DNA from: Mesostigma viride
Lineage: Eukaryota > Streptophyta > Mesostigmatophyceae > Mesostigmatales > Mesostigmataceae
Length of the DNA stretch: 64,000 nucleotides
Reading direction: 5' to 3'
NCBI GenBank assembly: GCA_009746045.1
Contig: RPFO01000041.1
Coordinates: 6,465,302 to 6,529,301 of the forward strand
This document shows, in pieces, positions 43,445 through 54,518 of this stretch (the stretch's first letter is position 1; each line of letters starts with the position of its first letter). The position numbers and the translations under genes are program-made. A model generated the notes under the pieces. That model searched no databases. It saw only the letters and a program-made list of their open reading frames with translations, and was not told the DNA's origin.

Positions 43445-44430
43445 TCACATCAAGTTCCTGGACCTCATGACCATCCTAGGATCGTACTCGAACGAAGAAG
43501 GGACGGGAACTTGATCCAACGTCCTTAGCAGCTCTGGTGTTCCCAGAACATTCATGACCACATCCAACTCGTGCCTGGCCATAGGCAGACGACGCATGGC
43601 CCTGTTGGATTCCTTGCACAAGAGGGGGAACAACTCCCTAGCTCTGTGATCGCACTCGTAGTTTTTGAACGCGTCGTTGTACCGCGACCAGACGCTCTCG
43701 AGCCTCTGGATTTCGAAACGGAGAGCGGTTTCTCTTCTCATCATTTCGCGGACAATCCCGAGCTCCCTCCTACTCTCGCGTCCGTGGAGACCTCTTCCAC
43801 CACCAAGCGACCGGGGACCCCCTCGTGTTGCACCATTCGTTCACGAGCGCGCAACGCTTCTCCGCGTCCGTCGGGTGACAAGGAACCGCCCGAGCCATGT
43901 TCAAAAGCACCTCGTGACAGGCGTACGTCTGGCTCCCGATTTTCAAAACCGTCCCTCCGGCCTTCTTGACCGCTTCCACTAACGCAGGGGAGACGCCGGG
44001 GTTCCACCTTTCCGTCAAGAACCTCATGAAGTTGAGAAGGTGGAACACGCGACCACAGGAACTCGTCTTCTCGTCCACGAAAGGCTTTATTTGTCCCGTG
44101 CTTTCCGACGTTAGGCGGCGAAGAAGGTACACGGGGTCCGCCTCCACGTCCTCCGCGGATGGGAGTGGCAGCCGCCCATCGAACTGTTGCTGAGAAAGAC
44201 TTTTCCCTTTCGCGACCAAGTCTTTCAGCGAAGGGTCGGCGACGTTGGATATGGCGAGGTCCATCTTTGCTCTCTCACCGTCTCCCAAACGGGGTCCCGA
44301 CCAAGACTTATACACGCCCAAGTCAGACCCGGGCCGAGTCGGCCCAGGAACCTTCTAGAAGGACGACGGTTACAACCCGTTCGAACGTAAAAGACTTTGT
44401 GAGGCCGCGCTTCAGGTAGGCGTTGACCAT
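43445..44430 (-). pseudogene. Unrecognised viral gene, two or three frameshifts
   Basis: Start at ATG 44430 (MVNAYLKRGLTKSF). Frame changes near 44325 and near 43770-43800 are needed to reach the end at 43445 (VMRSRNLM). The pieces are contiguous and each protein-like: KMDLAISNVADPSLKDL, then LLNFMRFLTERWNPGVSPALVEA, then FEIQRLESVWSRYNDAFKNYE. About 325 residues in all, with no domain recognised. Its start codon overlaps that of the divergent J-domain gene within one CATG. Confidence 0.5.
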
Positions 44431-44994
44431 GGGAAACACGAGCTCCTCAGAACGCGAGCGAATTCTGCGAAGGTGCGTTGCCTTGCCCCAGAGTGAGCAA
44501 GAAGAGTTAGCATCGGCGTTGATCGATGGCGCCATCCCCATCCGACCGAACAGCGTGGACGAGTTCGTGTCCAGAAGGCGACATCTGCGTGGCGCTTGTT
44601 CTGCACAAAGCCGGCATAACAACTACCGGCGTCTTTGCTTGACCGTGCACCCCGACAAAAATAAAGGCTTGGAAGACATAGCGTCAAGAGCGTTCGAAGT
44701 CGTACACCGACGTTTCAAGCACTCGAGATCGCCCGTTTCGGTGCCCAGAACGCACGACACGTTTTGGGAGATGGAGGCGGAACTATCGAACGTTTCAAAC
44801 GCATCCGTGGCGCTCGGGTGTTGGCCGCGCTCGTGAAGAAACGGGAAGGGGAGGGTGCAGACTTGCGCGCCGCTTACTACGCCCGAACGGGGAGAGAGCA
44901 AATGGTGATATGGGCTAGTGTGCGCGCCATCGTTTCGAAACTCCGTCAACCCGGCTTCGACCTCGAGCAAGAGCTTGGAGAGAAGAAGACGTGA
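44429..44994 (+). pseudogene. J-domain (DnaJ-like) protein with N-myristoylation-type start, one frameshift
   Basis: ATG 44429 gives MGNTSSSER, which fits the N-myristoylation consensus (M-G-x3-S/T). Near residues 70-95, NNYRRLCLTVHPDKNKG with the HPD triad and a following helix mark a J-domain, which stimulates Hsp70 ATPase activity. Near 44800-44815 coding moves one frame and continues VLAALVKKREGEGADLRAAYYARTG to 44994. If acylated, the protein would sit on a membrane and recruit host Hsp70 there, for example during assembly. That role is inference. Confidence 0.6.
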
Positions 44995-45917
44995 CCGCTT
45001 ATTTTCGACGCGAAGTTTATATGTTTTTTCATGGTCGCCACGATCCGTTGTTGTGCCATGACTCGGACAGGGATGCGATGTAAGCGCGTGTCATCCAAGT
45101 CCAAGTGTTCGACTCATTTGCGAAAGATGAAAGCGTCTACTCGCGCAAAACGCGGTGGGCGCGCGTACCGCCCCGAGAAGACGGCCATCTTGATGCCGAT
45201 ACGCCCCGTTTATGTCGTTGATCCCTATTTCCGTGACCGGGTCTCGACCACCAGCACCGCCTCCAGCCCGGTCGTGAAAGCAGAGCCTTCCTCGGCGCCG
45301 GCAGAAAAGCCCTCGTCTGCGACGTCCTCGTCCCAGACCGAGCCAGACCCGCCAAGTCCCAAGAGGCAAGCGGACGAAGATGGTTCGGACGGGGAGGTCG
45401 ATCCCGCGACGGGAAGAAAGCACAAGAAGACGAACGACGCTGCCAACCAGAAGCGCATTCGCAGAAATCGGGGTTCTCTGAACATAGTTTCTTTATAGTG
45501 ATACGGAAGGGGAGCCGCTGATGCTAGGTGAAATAGAGCTGGGTGATGTGATCGTAATAAGGTTGATTAGGCTTCTAGTGTACGAGTATTACGGAAGATA
45601 TGGCCTAATTGTTGCGGCCCATACCTTGACGGTGTGCTGAGTACCTTGACGACGGATTTTTGCGTCTAGGTTCTCCTAGCAGATCTGTGATTGCGGACGG
45701 GTTTGCAACAGGCAATATCTGAAGTAAAACTTGACGGCTAAAACTGTTTAGAGGCCGTTGCCGGATCTGGCCGTTGGTAGAGAGCCGTTGGCCTTGAAAC
45801 ACGATAAAAGCTTGCTCACCTAGCTCATGGCGGTCTCTTTTGTTTTAACGAAGGCGGCGACAGGGGTCAGGGGCAGCGTAGCTGACGCCCAGAATTCCTT
45901 TCTGCAAAGCGGCTGGG

Positions 45918-46976
45918 ATGCCGAAGCCCGGGCGGAAGCCAGGTTCGACAGGTGCTGGGAAGCAATTACCGAAAGCTAATCCCGAGGTGCCGACAGCTAC
46001 TAAACAGACGGGAAAGGGCCGACTAGGCTGGCCGACGCAGAAGAAAAGGCTCCATCAGGAGCTCTCCACTTGCTCGGGCCTGCCTGAAGTGTGCGCTGCC
46101 TTTGAGGCGGTCCTCGGGACCGACTGGGTAACTACTGTCAGCCGGTGGTCTGCGGCCCAGCTGGAGTCCGTCGTTGGACTGCTGGTCGACCACGTGGACG
46201 GGCCTGAAATTCTGGCAGCAGCGGACCCAAACGAAGCGCTAGTGGCAGCCCTCCAAAGCGCCCGGGACTTGGCGGACTCGGACGAAGAGGAGATGCAGCC
46301 ACCACGCCGGCCCACGAAAGGGGCGAAAAAGGGGACGAAAAAAGTCGGAAGCCCAGCCCCGAGCAAGGGAAAGGCCGCGGGGGATGTGAGGGAGCAGCTC
46401 TTGGAGCTGGCGGCTATTATTGGCAAGCAGGGGCAGGCGGGCAAAGAAGAGGAGGAGGAGGAGGAGTCCGAGGAAGAGGATTTCCTGACGAAATTGAAGG
46501 ATGCGCTGGCCGGGGCAGATGGGGCTTCCAGGAAGCCGAAAAAGACCAAAGGGGTGACGCTGCCCACTCGAGCACAAGTGGTGAATTGGAGGGTGCAAGA
46601 GAGAGTGCTCCCCGAGGTGCTCGAGGATGCCAACGACAATGGAGGGGGGATAAAGAGTTGGATCATGGCTACTCGCCAAGGGGGGTGGAGGAACCAGGAA
46701 AGCAGGAAGGTGGTCATGAACATCGCCCTGGCCATGGACACACTCTTCAAGGAGTTGGGGCCGGCAGCCGGGGAGTTGGCTGGGGTAGAGTATCTCATGA
46801 GGGTGGTGGCAGCCATGCTCCTAGTGGAGAGCCAGGGGTCAGGAGGGTGGAAGGTGGCTGGCCACCTCCTTGCTCTCAAGGAAGATGCCTCCTTGGTGAG
46901 CAACCCGGCCATGAAGATGGCCCTGCAAAGCGCCACGATGATGGAGAAGCTGGGCAAGGCCCAGCAAACCAAGTAA
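45918..46976 (+). CDS. Gag-like ORF of retrotransposon copy 2
   Basis: An intact 352-residue frame. It has a basic N terminus, a domain with VLGTDWVTTVSRWSAAQLESVV, an acidic stretch (EEEEEEESEEEDF) and a conserved helical C-terminal domain (NIALAMDTLFKELGPAAGEL). There are no zinc knuckles. It matches the frameshifted ORF at 20398-21452. Its ATG lies 71 bases after A1. Confidence 0.78.
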   Translation: MPKPGRKPGSTGAGKQLPKANPEVPTATKQTGKGRLGWPTQKKRLHQELSTCSGLPEVCAAFEAVLGTDWVTTVSRWSAAQLESVVGLLVDHVDGPEILAAADPNEALVAALQSARDLADSDEEEMQPPRRPTKGAKKGTKKVGSPAPSKGKAAGDVREQLLELAAIIGKQGQAGKEEEEEEESEEEDFLTKLKDALAGADGASRKPKKTKGVTLPTRAQVVNWRVQERVLPEVLEDANDNGGGIKSWIMATRQGGWRNQESRKVVMNIALAMDTLFKELGPAAGELAGVEYLMRVVAAMLLVESQGSGGWKVAGHLLALKEDASLVSNPAMKMALQSATMMEKLGKAQQTK

Positions 46977-47023
46977 ACACCGAAAGGGTAAACCGCTCCC
47001 CCTTCCCACTGCCTCTTCCTACA

Positions 47024-50000
47024 ATGCCTCTAAGCACTACGTGGGGGAGAGTGAGGTCAGCACGCAGACGCCAGCGTGCAACTCGCCGCCGCCGGACCTT
47101 CACTCTACAACACAAGGTGATTACGTGGTTGAATTGGCTATGGCACGGGGGGGCAGACCCTCCGCCTAAATCTGGAGGCGCGTGCTCCAGAGGAACGGCG
47201 GAGGCCCTGAAAAGGGTCAAGAAGCACTGCGAGTGGTACAGTCGCCGCGTAACCGGCGTTGCGACAGGCCCCGCAGAAGGAAGTGATCTAATCTATGGGA
47301 AATGTAATAAGTATGAACAACTTGTGGCGGAGCGGGTGAGTCTGCCGAAGCGCGAGGTGGCAGGAAAGGCGAAGCTGCTGGATTTGCTGGCGCTACGACC
47401 TAGTTGGCGAGAGGTGTACGCGAGCGAAGCCAACTGCATCAAGCCGGAGGTGGCTGCCAGTGCGAGGTATTGGAATGTACCTGCCCCCAGCCGAGGGTGC
47501 ACCATGGCGGAGTGGGGCAAGTTGATGGGGAGGGCAGCGGACGTGGGGATGGTGGAGTTCCGAGAGACGCGGCCAAAGTGGGTAGACGGATGTTTTGGGG
47601 TGGCCAAAGGAGTGGGGGAGTTAAGGCTCATTGTGAATAAGAAGTTGGGGAACGCACTGTGGGTGGACCCCCCTAAGACGGTGTTACCCCACCTGGGCAT
47701 ATACTCGGAGGTCTATATCAAGGGTCGGTGCTACACGGCCAAGAGCGATCTGGTCTCGTATTACTATACCATCCAAGTGCCGGAGTGGTGGTGGGATTAT
47801 CAAGGGCTACCTGATGTGTGGTCCACCGATGTCGGGCTGCCGGGGCGGCGGAGGAGGGTGTGGCCAGTGCTGAAAGTGCTGGCCATGGGGCACTCCCACG
47901 CTGTAGCGCTAGGGGAAGCCATCCATGAGATGGTCCTCTATGCCACGGGCGCTTTGGATCCTAGACGGCAGGTGAACCGCCTCACAAGTGTAGGGGAGCT
48001 GACCGTGCTTCGGAATGCATGGGGTAACCCAACCGCCCTAGCCATCGAGTACAAGGAGGAGAGCACGAGGGAGATGCAAATCGACCTTGAGGACCCCCCT
48101 GCCCCTATGGTATCCATCACTATTGATGACCTGGTGGTCAGCAATGGGCGCACGTGCGAGGCGGTGAATCGCTTAATCGCGAGTGCTATTGAAGACGGGT
48201 ACGCGCCTAACAACCTTGTGCCCTCCAAGGACAAGACGATCATGGCTAGCCCGGAGGGGGAGGACGAGCTAGAAGCTCTGGGTGTTGTTCACCGGCGGGA
48301 TGGGGTGTTGGAGCCGACAGCTAAGCAGCTCACCCTTGTGGTTGCGCACACTCGTGTACTCCTCGAGAGGGGACGCGCTACCGCTGAGGCGCTGGCGGCC
48401 GTCGTGGGCCGGTGGGTGTGGCTGCAGATGCTCAGCCGCACTTGCTTGTCCATATGGCAGCAGAGTTTTAAGTTCATCAACCTCAAGGGGTGGGGCCAGC
48501 GAACGCGACCTTTGTGGCAAGGTGTGCGCGATGAGCTCGAGTGTGCCATGGCGTTGGCCCCCATGCTCCGTGTGGACCGGGGGGCTGCCCTGGCTCCGGT
48601 GGTGGTGGCCTCGGATGCGTCTAGTTTTGGGCAGGGGGTTGTCTACGCTGAGATGGCCCCAGCTGAGGTGACGGAATTAGCTCGGGCCCGGGAGGTGCGG
48701 GGTTACCCAACCCTCCTCACCCCAGGTGAGGCCATGTATGCCGGGCCTAGACCCTTGACCAAGGCCGCGGAAAAAGCCATCATCCACGGGCGATGGCGCG
48801 TCGGGATCAAGAGTCGCTGGCGCGATTCGACCATGCACATCAACGAGAAGGAAGTGCGGGCCGCTGTGAAGGGGGTGGAGCGCTCGGCCCGGAACCTCGG
48901 AACATGGGGTAAGCGGGTGGTGAGGTTAGTGGACTCCACTGCCGCTTTGGGCTGCTTGGCTAAAGGGCGTTCCTCTTCTTACCGGTTAAACAAGCAATGC
49001 CGCCGGTTGTGCGCTCTTACGTTGGTCACCGGCAGCCGCTCACAATGGGTCTGGACGCCAAGTGAGCTTCAGCCTGCGGATGGGCCTTCGCGGGGGCTTT
49101 CCATGGCTGCCTCGGTGGCCGGGTGGGTCCGCGATTTGACTCGCGAGGGTGTTCATCCCAATCCCGGGCCTCGGCTTGGCGCTAGCTACTTGACCCTTCT
49201 TGAGGGCAAGGTGAAGCCGGCTACTTTGATGGTTTACCATCGGGGTCTTAGGTCCTTTTTCGCATGGTGGGCGAGCCGGCGGGGTCGGGTTGGCAGCTTG
49301 TTGCGCGGCTTGACGATAGAGGAATACTATTGCGAGTATGTCGCTTGGGCGCACTCACGGTGTTACAGCCGCCAGTTGTGTGTCAATGCGCTTATGGGCC
49401 TGAATTTGTACTTCCCCCGGGAGGTGCGGGATTGGGCCTTGGCACGAAGTGTTTTGGCTGGCTGGCGCACGTTGGCACCCCCTCGTGCCCCCCCCCCATT
49501 CCATGGGAGGCTGCGTTTGCGCTTGCTTGTACTATGGTGCTCCAGCGGCAGCCTCGTGCGGCTATGATGGTCATCGTTATTTTCCAACAATACCTGCGGG
49601 TATCGGAGGCGCTCAACCTGTTGGTCGGCCATGTGCGCTTGCAGCCTGATGTTCGGTTGCGGGGTTCGCAGCGGGGCGCCTTGTTGTTGATGTCAGCTAA
49701 GACGGCTAAGGGGGAGGTGCAGTCTGTGGTGATCGAGGATGTCATGACTGAGACCCTCTTGCGGGCTTGTATGCGTGGCAAGGCGGCCTGGGAGCGGGTG
49801 TTCCCTTACGATTATGCCCAGTTCAGCCGGGTTTGGCATCAGGCCACGCAAGCTTTGGGGGTCGACACGGTGTTTACCATTCACGGGCTGCGGCATGGGG
49901 GGGCTACCTATGATTTTTTGCGGCAGCGCAGCATGGCTGATATTCAGCATCGGGGTCGCTGGCGCAGCAGCAAAACTGTCGCCCACTATGTGGGATTGCA

Positions 50001-50100
50001 CCGGAGCTTGGCCCTCACCCTTCCTGACGCCCTGGTTCGGGCTATCGCCGCCTGCCCCCCGCGCATTTGGCGGAGCGTCTTTTCTCTGCCTTCCTCTTAA
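47024..50100 (+). pseudogene. Pol: reverse transcriptase, RNase H and tyrosine recombinase (copy 2), one frameshift
   Basis: ATG 47024 lies 47 bases after the gag stop. RT catalytic TIDDLV is near 48120, and RNase H motifs (ASDASSFGQG, INEKEVRAA, LVDSTAALG) follow. HPNPGP is at 49154-49171, and the recombinase shows YLRVSEAL, HGLRHGGA and AHYVGLH. A C-run near 49493-49500 shifts the frame at the start of the recombinase. The recombinase continues in the next frame to 50100. All catalytic residues are otherwise present. One indel could be a homopolymer error, so the element may be recently active. Confidence 0.82.
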
Positions 50101-50465
50101 GTTCCCTTCATTCTTGTCTTATGCGTCCACCGGTTTTTGTTTTGCCCCTGGCTTGGGTCGCCAGGGAGGGATGTAAGGGTAAGGCTAGCCTTTTTGGACA
50201 TAAAGTGTTCCCATGGGTAAGGATGGCCAGTTGAGGGCCACTTCCCGATGTGCTCTACTTATTGTTTTAATAAAGAGTCTGGTTACCCTGGAGTTCCACG
50301 GTTAATAGAATCGGGGTTCTCTGAACATAGTTTCTTTATAGTGATACGGAAGGGGAGCCGCTGATGCTAGGTGAAATAGAGCTGGGTGATGTGATCGTAA
50401 TAAGGTTGATTAGGCTTCTAGTGTACGAGTATTACGGAAGATATGGCCTAATTGTTGCGGCCCAT

Positions 50466-52238
50466 TGTTAATCATCCCACGGTCCTAAATTTAGGACTTT
50501 GTCCTAAATCGTCCTAGTGGTCACTATAACCGAGGTACCGGGGGGGGGGGTCACTATATGGACCGTACCCCATGTGGACCGTACCCGGCATGATGTACCC
50601 GACCCGTGGTACCGGCACATGGTACCCGGATTCCCTACCCGGGTACCGGGTATAATGGCGGGAAAGTAGGTACCTCGACCAAAAATATAACCGATTTTGG
50701 AGCGAAAAAGTGGGTGCGGGAATGAAGTGAGGTGGATATGGCGACCTGACAATCGTGGCCGGCGTTTTCACGTGCGTTTATCATTTCGGGCGCCCAGTAG
50801 CAAAAACGAAAGGTTGTTAGTTATGCTTAAAGGCTGTGAATATTTTCTGCGCAAGTTTTTATGTGTAGCGCTGTATCACAGCGGCACAACACAAATGGGT
50901 CGCAGATCGCCTGCTCGCGGAGGGTCGATTTTGGCACAAACATGTTAGTGTATTAGCAATGGTGGTGCGAATCAGACCAGGAAATTTTTGTGGACGATTT
51001 TTATTATAGTCTGGAGTTTAGAAACGGAGTATTTGACATGGGAGCGCCTGGGCCGTGATATTCTTGCCCGATTTCCATTGTCGACCATGTTTTAGGGACG
51101 TTCAGGCTGGGCAGCGAGCGCACCTTATAGGTCTTCACTTTCGGTATTTCTTGGACCTAGAACGCAGCACAAGCGTGGTTTATATCATTTTCGAACCGGT
51201 TGGCCAGCTTTGGTGCGCTCAGCTCTCGGAAAGCTGACCTCGCTGCGGATTTCAGCGACTTTTTTGCAACCATCTGGAATGAGGCGACGTAAGTAGCAGG
51301 TAAGTGCCGGGTTGTCCTAGATCATGAGTGTAACTGGCAACGCTGTCGTGGTGTTTTGAGTCAGCCAGCTATGCCTAAAAAGAGGGGACGCTCTCTGTGC
51401 ACATAACTGTCACACATAGTTGGTTTACGTCATACAATTTTTTACGTCTCTATCTTCGTCGTCCGCTGCAGCTAAAACACACATGCGTAAGAGCAGTTTT
51501 ACTCATGTGTATGTTATAAACCATGGTCCTATGGCCTGCAGTCGTTCAGGGTGTTCTCAGACAGTATATACAGTATGGTTTACGTGTTACATGCACCCTG
51601 AATTCGCTCACAAAGCGTTGCATGTTAGCACAACGTTGTTTTGTAACTTGATTTGGCTGCATTCATGTGTTAGTTGCAATGCAAATGCAATGTTTTTTCA
51701 TCGCTGGGTGGTGGCCAGCATGTCCGTGATGTCAAAGAAGGTTTGGCATATGCTTAGAGAAAGTTTACCGCAAGGGGTGGGCCATGTTCAAGCCGGGCAA
51801 CCTCAGCAACCATGCAACCCTATATTGCATTACCTGCACCATCTGTGACACCGTTAATCACGCGTATATATAGAGGCAGCCACAGCAGGGTATGGCCTTG
51901 TTATACTCTGCCCCGCCATCCCAAGGCCTCGTAGGGTCCCCTAGCGCTTGTAAGATGCTCAAGGGACCGTGTGGATAGCATGGTCATGCGTTGACAATAA
52001 TTGGTCCTAATGGTCCTAAAACCCACATTTTGGCCAAATTCGCGCTTTGAGGTCTGGCAGGTGGCAGGGCCCATTCATGCACTAAATGTAATTATTTGAC
52101 CCCAGGTTTTTGATAGAAACTAAAAAAGTGTGTTATCTGTCATGGGCACGAATGCCAGGGTCAAATTTTAATGTTTGCATATATATTTTTTAATTCCACT
52201 TGGTCCTAAATTTAGGACTTTTACTGGGAAGATGGACA
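50466..52238. mobile_element. 1.77-kb terminal-inverted-repeat element inside A2 of retrotransposon copy 2
   Basis: CCAT occurs on both sides (50462-50465 and 52239-52242) as a 4-bp target duplication in the interrupted repeat. The empty site is seen in A1. The ends TGTTAATCATCCCA and, complemented, TGTCCATCTTCCCA match at 11 of 14 positions. Each end then carries the palindrome TCCTAAATTTAGGA. No transposase frame is evident; the longest frames lack motifs. A non-autonomous DNA transposon of uncertain superfamily. Confidence 0.72.
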
Positions 52239-52675
52239 CCATACCTTGACGGTGTGCTGAGTACCTTGACGACGGATTTTTGCGTCTAGGTTCTCCTAGC
52301 AGATCTGTGATTGCGGACGGGTTTGCAACAGGCAATATCTGAAGTAAAACTTGACGGCTAAAACTGTTTAGAGGCCGTTGCCGGATCTGGCCGTTGGTAG
52401 AGAGCCGTTGGCCTTGAAACACGATAAAAGCTTGCTCACCTAGCTCATGGCGGTCTCTTTTGTTTTCCCACCCGCCCTCCCTGTGTGTTGCCTGTTTGGG
52501 GGTAAGGCTAGCCTTTTTGGACATAAAGTGTTCCCATGGGTAAGGATGGCCAGTTGAGGGCCACTTCCCGATGTGCTCTACTTATTGTTTTAATAAAGAG
52601 TCTGGTTACCCTGGAGTTCCACGGTTAATAGAATGGTTCTCGTTCCAAGATTTATCGAAAGTCAAATAAGTAATC

Positions 52676-53152
52676 ATGGATGCTCTCGTGAATATCAAGG
52701 ATTCCGATATCTCACCCTTCTCATTTGATGGTATGGTGTTGTCATGCAAGATAGTGAGCTGTCATGACGGAGACACCGTCCGAGTGGCCGCGCTATTGCC
52801 GTGGTCTACGATTCCCGTCAAGTTTGCTGTTCGGCTAATAGGCATTAACGCGCCCGAAATGAACCCCCGCTTGTTCGAATGGAACCGCGAAGACATTAAA
52901 AAGCGCGCTTGTTTAGCGAGAAACAAGTTAATACAATTGACCACGAACGCGACATTCGACTCGTCCGACTTCTCGTTGACCGCGGAACAAGTGCAGCGAA
53001 TAGTAGACACGAACACGCGATTGATCACGGTCCGATGCCACCATAACGACGCGTTTGGCCGGGTATTGGGAACTCTCGAAGTAGACAACGCGAACGTGAA
53101 TGATATCATGGTACAGTCTGGCCACGCGTCGCCGTTCGTGAAGGAGGGCTAA
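52676..53152 (+). CDS. Staphylococcal-nuclease-like protein
   Basis: 158 residues with an SNase/thermonuclease fold signature: VSCHDGDTVRVAA (the DGDT block), FAVRLIGINAPE (RL-GI-APE block) and, near the C terminus, DAFGRVLGTLEVDNANVNDIMVQSGHAS. Such proteins cleave DNA or RNA with calcium. R, D and E residues of the usual site are visible at the RLIGINAPE and DGDT blocks. There is no signal peptide. The gene is intact, with its start 2 bases after the stop of the interrupted gene. It could act in nucleotide recycling or DNA processing. Confidence 0.75.
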   Translation: MDALVNIKDSDISPFSFDGMVLSCKIVSCHDGDTVRVAALLPWSTIPVKFAVRLIGINAPEMNPRLFEWNREDIKKRACLARNKLIQLTTNATFDSSDFSLTAEQVQRIVDTNTRLITVRCHHNDAFGRVLGTLEVDNANVNDIMVQSGHASPFVKEG

Positions 53153-53177
53153 TTTTGTGTGATGTGTACATAAGAGA

Positions 53178-53831
53178 ATGAAGACGAAAACTCTGGCAGC
53201 GGGATTGATAGTGGGCGGCTTTTTCGCGGCGGCGGCGGCCGTATACTCTACGCGGCCGGGATCTAACGAACCACCCGACCCTCAGACCGGTTCGTGCAAG
53301 ATTGCCGCGTGGAACCAGAACACGTGTCTAGGCTCCAGTTCGTATATCGGACTTTTCGTTCCTAGCGACAAACGACCGTCGGTTACCATGAAATTAGCCG
53401 AAAACGTGTCGAACGAACTTCACGCTGGCCCGTTTCGCGTGTCGAAAGTGCTCCGGGAACCTAGCGAGATCAACGCGAGAGATGGCATGTTTGTGTTAGA
53501 GTCTCCCAGCGGCTTTATTATAGTGAATGATGTTACTTTACAATCGGACGTATCCCCTTATCAGACAGAGGGGTCGTACTGGGGCACACTGACCAAAGAC
53601 CCCGCCACCGAGTCCAAAGAGCGCCAAGACCGGATTCTCTTACTGGACAATTCGTACAACAGCAAAAGCTGGATGAACGCCATCAAAAAGAGCCAGTTGT
53701 CGGACCGGTTCCGGAACCATTTCCCCACTCGGACCATCCAGCACTTTGACATGGGCGTTTGGGGGATCACGACGGTGACGGACAACGACGGAACCGTCAA
53801 AGTGTTCGCGTACGCTCACTGGGACGAGTAA
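53178..53831 (+). CDS. Single-pass membrane-anchored hypothetical protein
   Basis: 217 residues with MKTKTLAAGLIVGGFFAAAAAVY as an N-terminal membrane anchor or signal segment. It is followed by a soluble domain with two cysteines (SCKIAAWNQNTC) that could bridge, and an ending with GVWGITTVTDNDGTVKVFAYAHW. No family is recognised. It overlaps the convergent gene by 35 bases. Confidence 0.6.
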   Translation: MKTKTLAAGLIVGGFFAAAAAVYSTRPGSNEPPDPQTGSCKIAAWNQNTCLGSSSYIGLFVPSDKRPSVTMKLAENVSNELHAGPFRVSKVLREPSEINARDGMFVLESPSGFIIVNDVTLQSDVSPYQTEGSYWGTLTKDPATESKERQDRILLLDNSYNSKSWMNAIKKSQLSDRFRNHFPTRTIQHFDMGVWGITTVTDNDGTVKVFAYAHWDE

Positions 53832-54264
53832 GAGGCTCCACGCGGTTCATCGCGAACGTGGCGCCCTTGTTGATCGTCATGTGATACACGAGGTGCGAGG
53901 AAGGCGCGTTTTTCATCACTTTCATCATCTCCGACTCGTTCCTCCCCGTCCCGAACCTCTCGCCATAACACTTTGCACACACGATGGTCCACGGATGAGG
54001 AGGCGTCTCAAGCGCCACCTTCATGAGCCAGTATCCGACGAACTTCCACCCGTCCATGACGTCGGGAGAGTGGCACAGGCCGCAACCGCCTCTCTTCTGA
54101 TCGTCAACGGCTTCTAATTGCGCGATCCTTGCCATGCGGACGACTTTTCTCCTCTGCGCGTCCAACTCCTCCCTTTCTCGTTTCATCACGAACTCGGGCT
54201 TGTCGCATCCGAAATACGCCATGTTAGCCGAGAAGGCTCGCTTGCAAGGGTGCGGGAGCGGCAA
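53797..54264 (-). CDS. Hypothetical protein with two CxxC pairs
   Basis: The frame begins at 54264; ATG 54222 (MAYFGCDKPEF) is an alternative start that reduces overlap with the next gene. CGLCHSPD and CAKCYGE, about 35 residues apart, look like a zinc site. A helical basic stretch precedes it. No function is assigned. Confidence 0.5.
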   Translation of the reverse strand: MPLPHPCKRAFSANMAYFGCDKPEFVMKREREELDAQRRKVVRMARIAQLEAVDDQKRGGCGLCHSPDVMDGWKFVGYWLMKVALETPPHPWTIVCAKCYGERFGTGRNESEMMKVMKNAPSSHLVYHMTINKGATFAMNRVEPLTRPSERTRTL

Positions 54265-54478
54265 CGGGAGCGGGCGGGTCCGGGGTCAGCAGGGCGATGA
54301 AAAACAGAGCGAGGAAGAGGAACAGGAGACAGGCGCCGCAGAAGGCGGCTTTGTCCTTTGTAGTTTCTTCTTCTCGAAGGTACGGCGCGTCTATGACGAC
54401 ATGTGGACGGCGTCCGTCCACGTACACGCACGACCCGTCACTCTTCGTGCATTGGAGGTGAAGTGGCACTTGGGACAT
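54224..54478 (-). CDS. Small membrane protein
   Basis: 84 codons: a short soluble part with paired cysteines, then a strong hydrophobic segment (CGACLLFLFLALFFIALL) and a proline/alanine tail. It overlaps the preceding minus-strand gene by about 40 bases. An A/T-rich start region is shared with the divergent gene at 54519. Type of membrane topology unknown. Confidence 0.5.
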   Translation of the reverse strand: MSQVPLHLQCTKSDGSCVYVDGRRPHVVIDAPYLREEETTKDKAAFCGACLLFLFLALFFIALLTPDPPAPVAAPAPLQASLLG

Positions 54479-54518
54479 TGCGAATATATTTTCTTGACAT
54501 AATTATATACGAGTAACC

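Larger units (their letters stand above)
45468..52633 (+). mobile_element. Tyrosine-recombinase retrotransposon with split direct repeats, copy 2
   Basis: A1 (45468-45846), gag, pol, B1 (50177-50310), A2 (50311-50465 plus 52243-52466), B2 (52500-52633). A2 is cut by a 1.77-kb foreign insertion. Without it A1 and A2 are both 379 bp, and B1 and B2 are both 134 bp. Protein identity to copy 1 is moderate, so this is a separate subfamily, although the terminal words are shared. Integration was in a viral gene with AA at the junction and no target duplication, leaving the host frame continuous at the empty site. Confidence 0.87.
45031..52673 (+). pseudogene. Small cysteine/histidine-motif viral protein interrupted by retrotransposon copy 2
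   Basis: The first 146 codons (45031 to about 45467) begin MVATIRCCAMTRTGMRC with a following CSTH. This C-x-T-x2-G-x-RC pattern is common in small giant-virus proteins. A Ser/Pro-rich and acidic middle and a basic end (GRKHKKTNDAANQKR) follow. The retrotransposon then intervenes, and after 52633 the same frame continues for 13 codons, very basic, to TAA 52671-52673. The next gene's ATG follows two bases later. The tail loss would remove part of a nuclear-localisation-like region. Confidence 0.7.
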
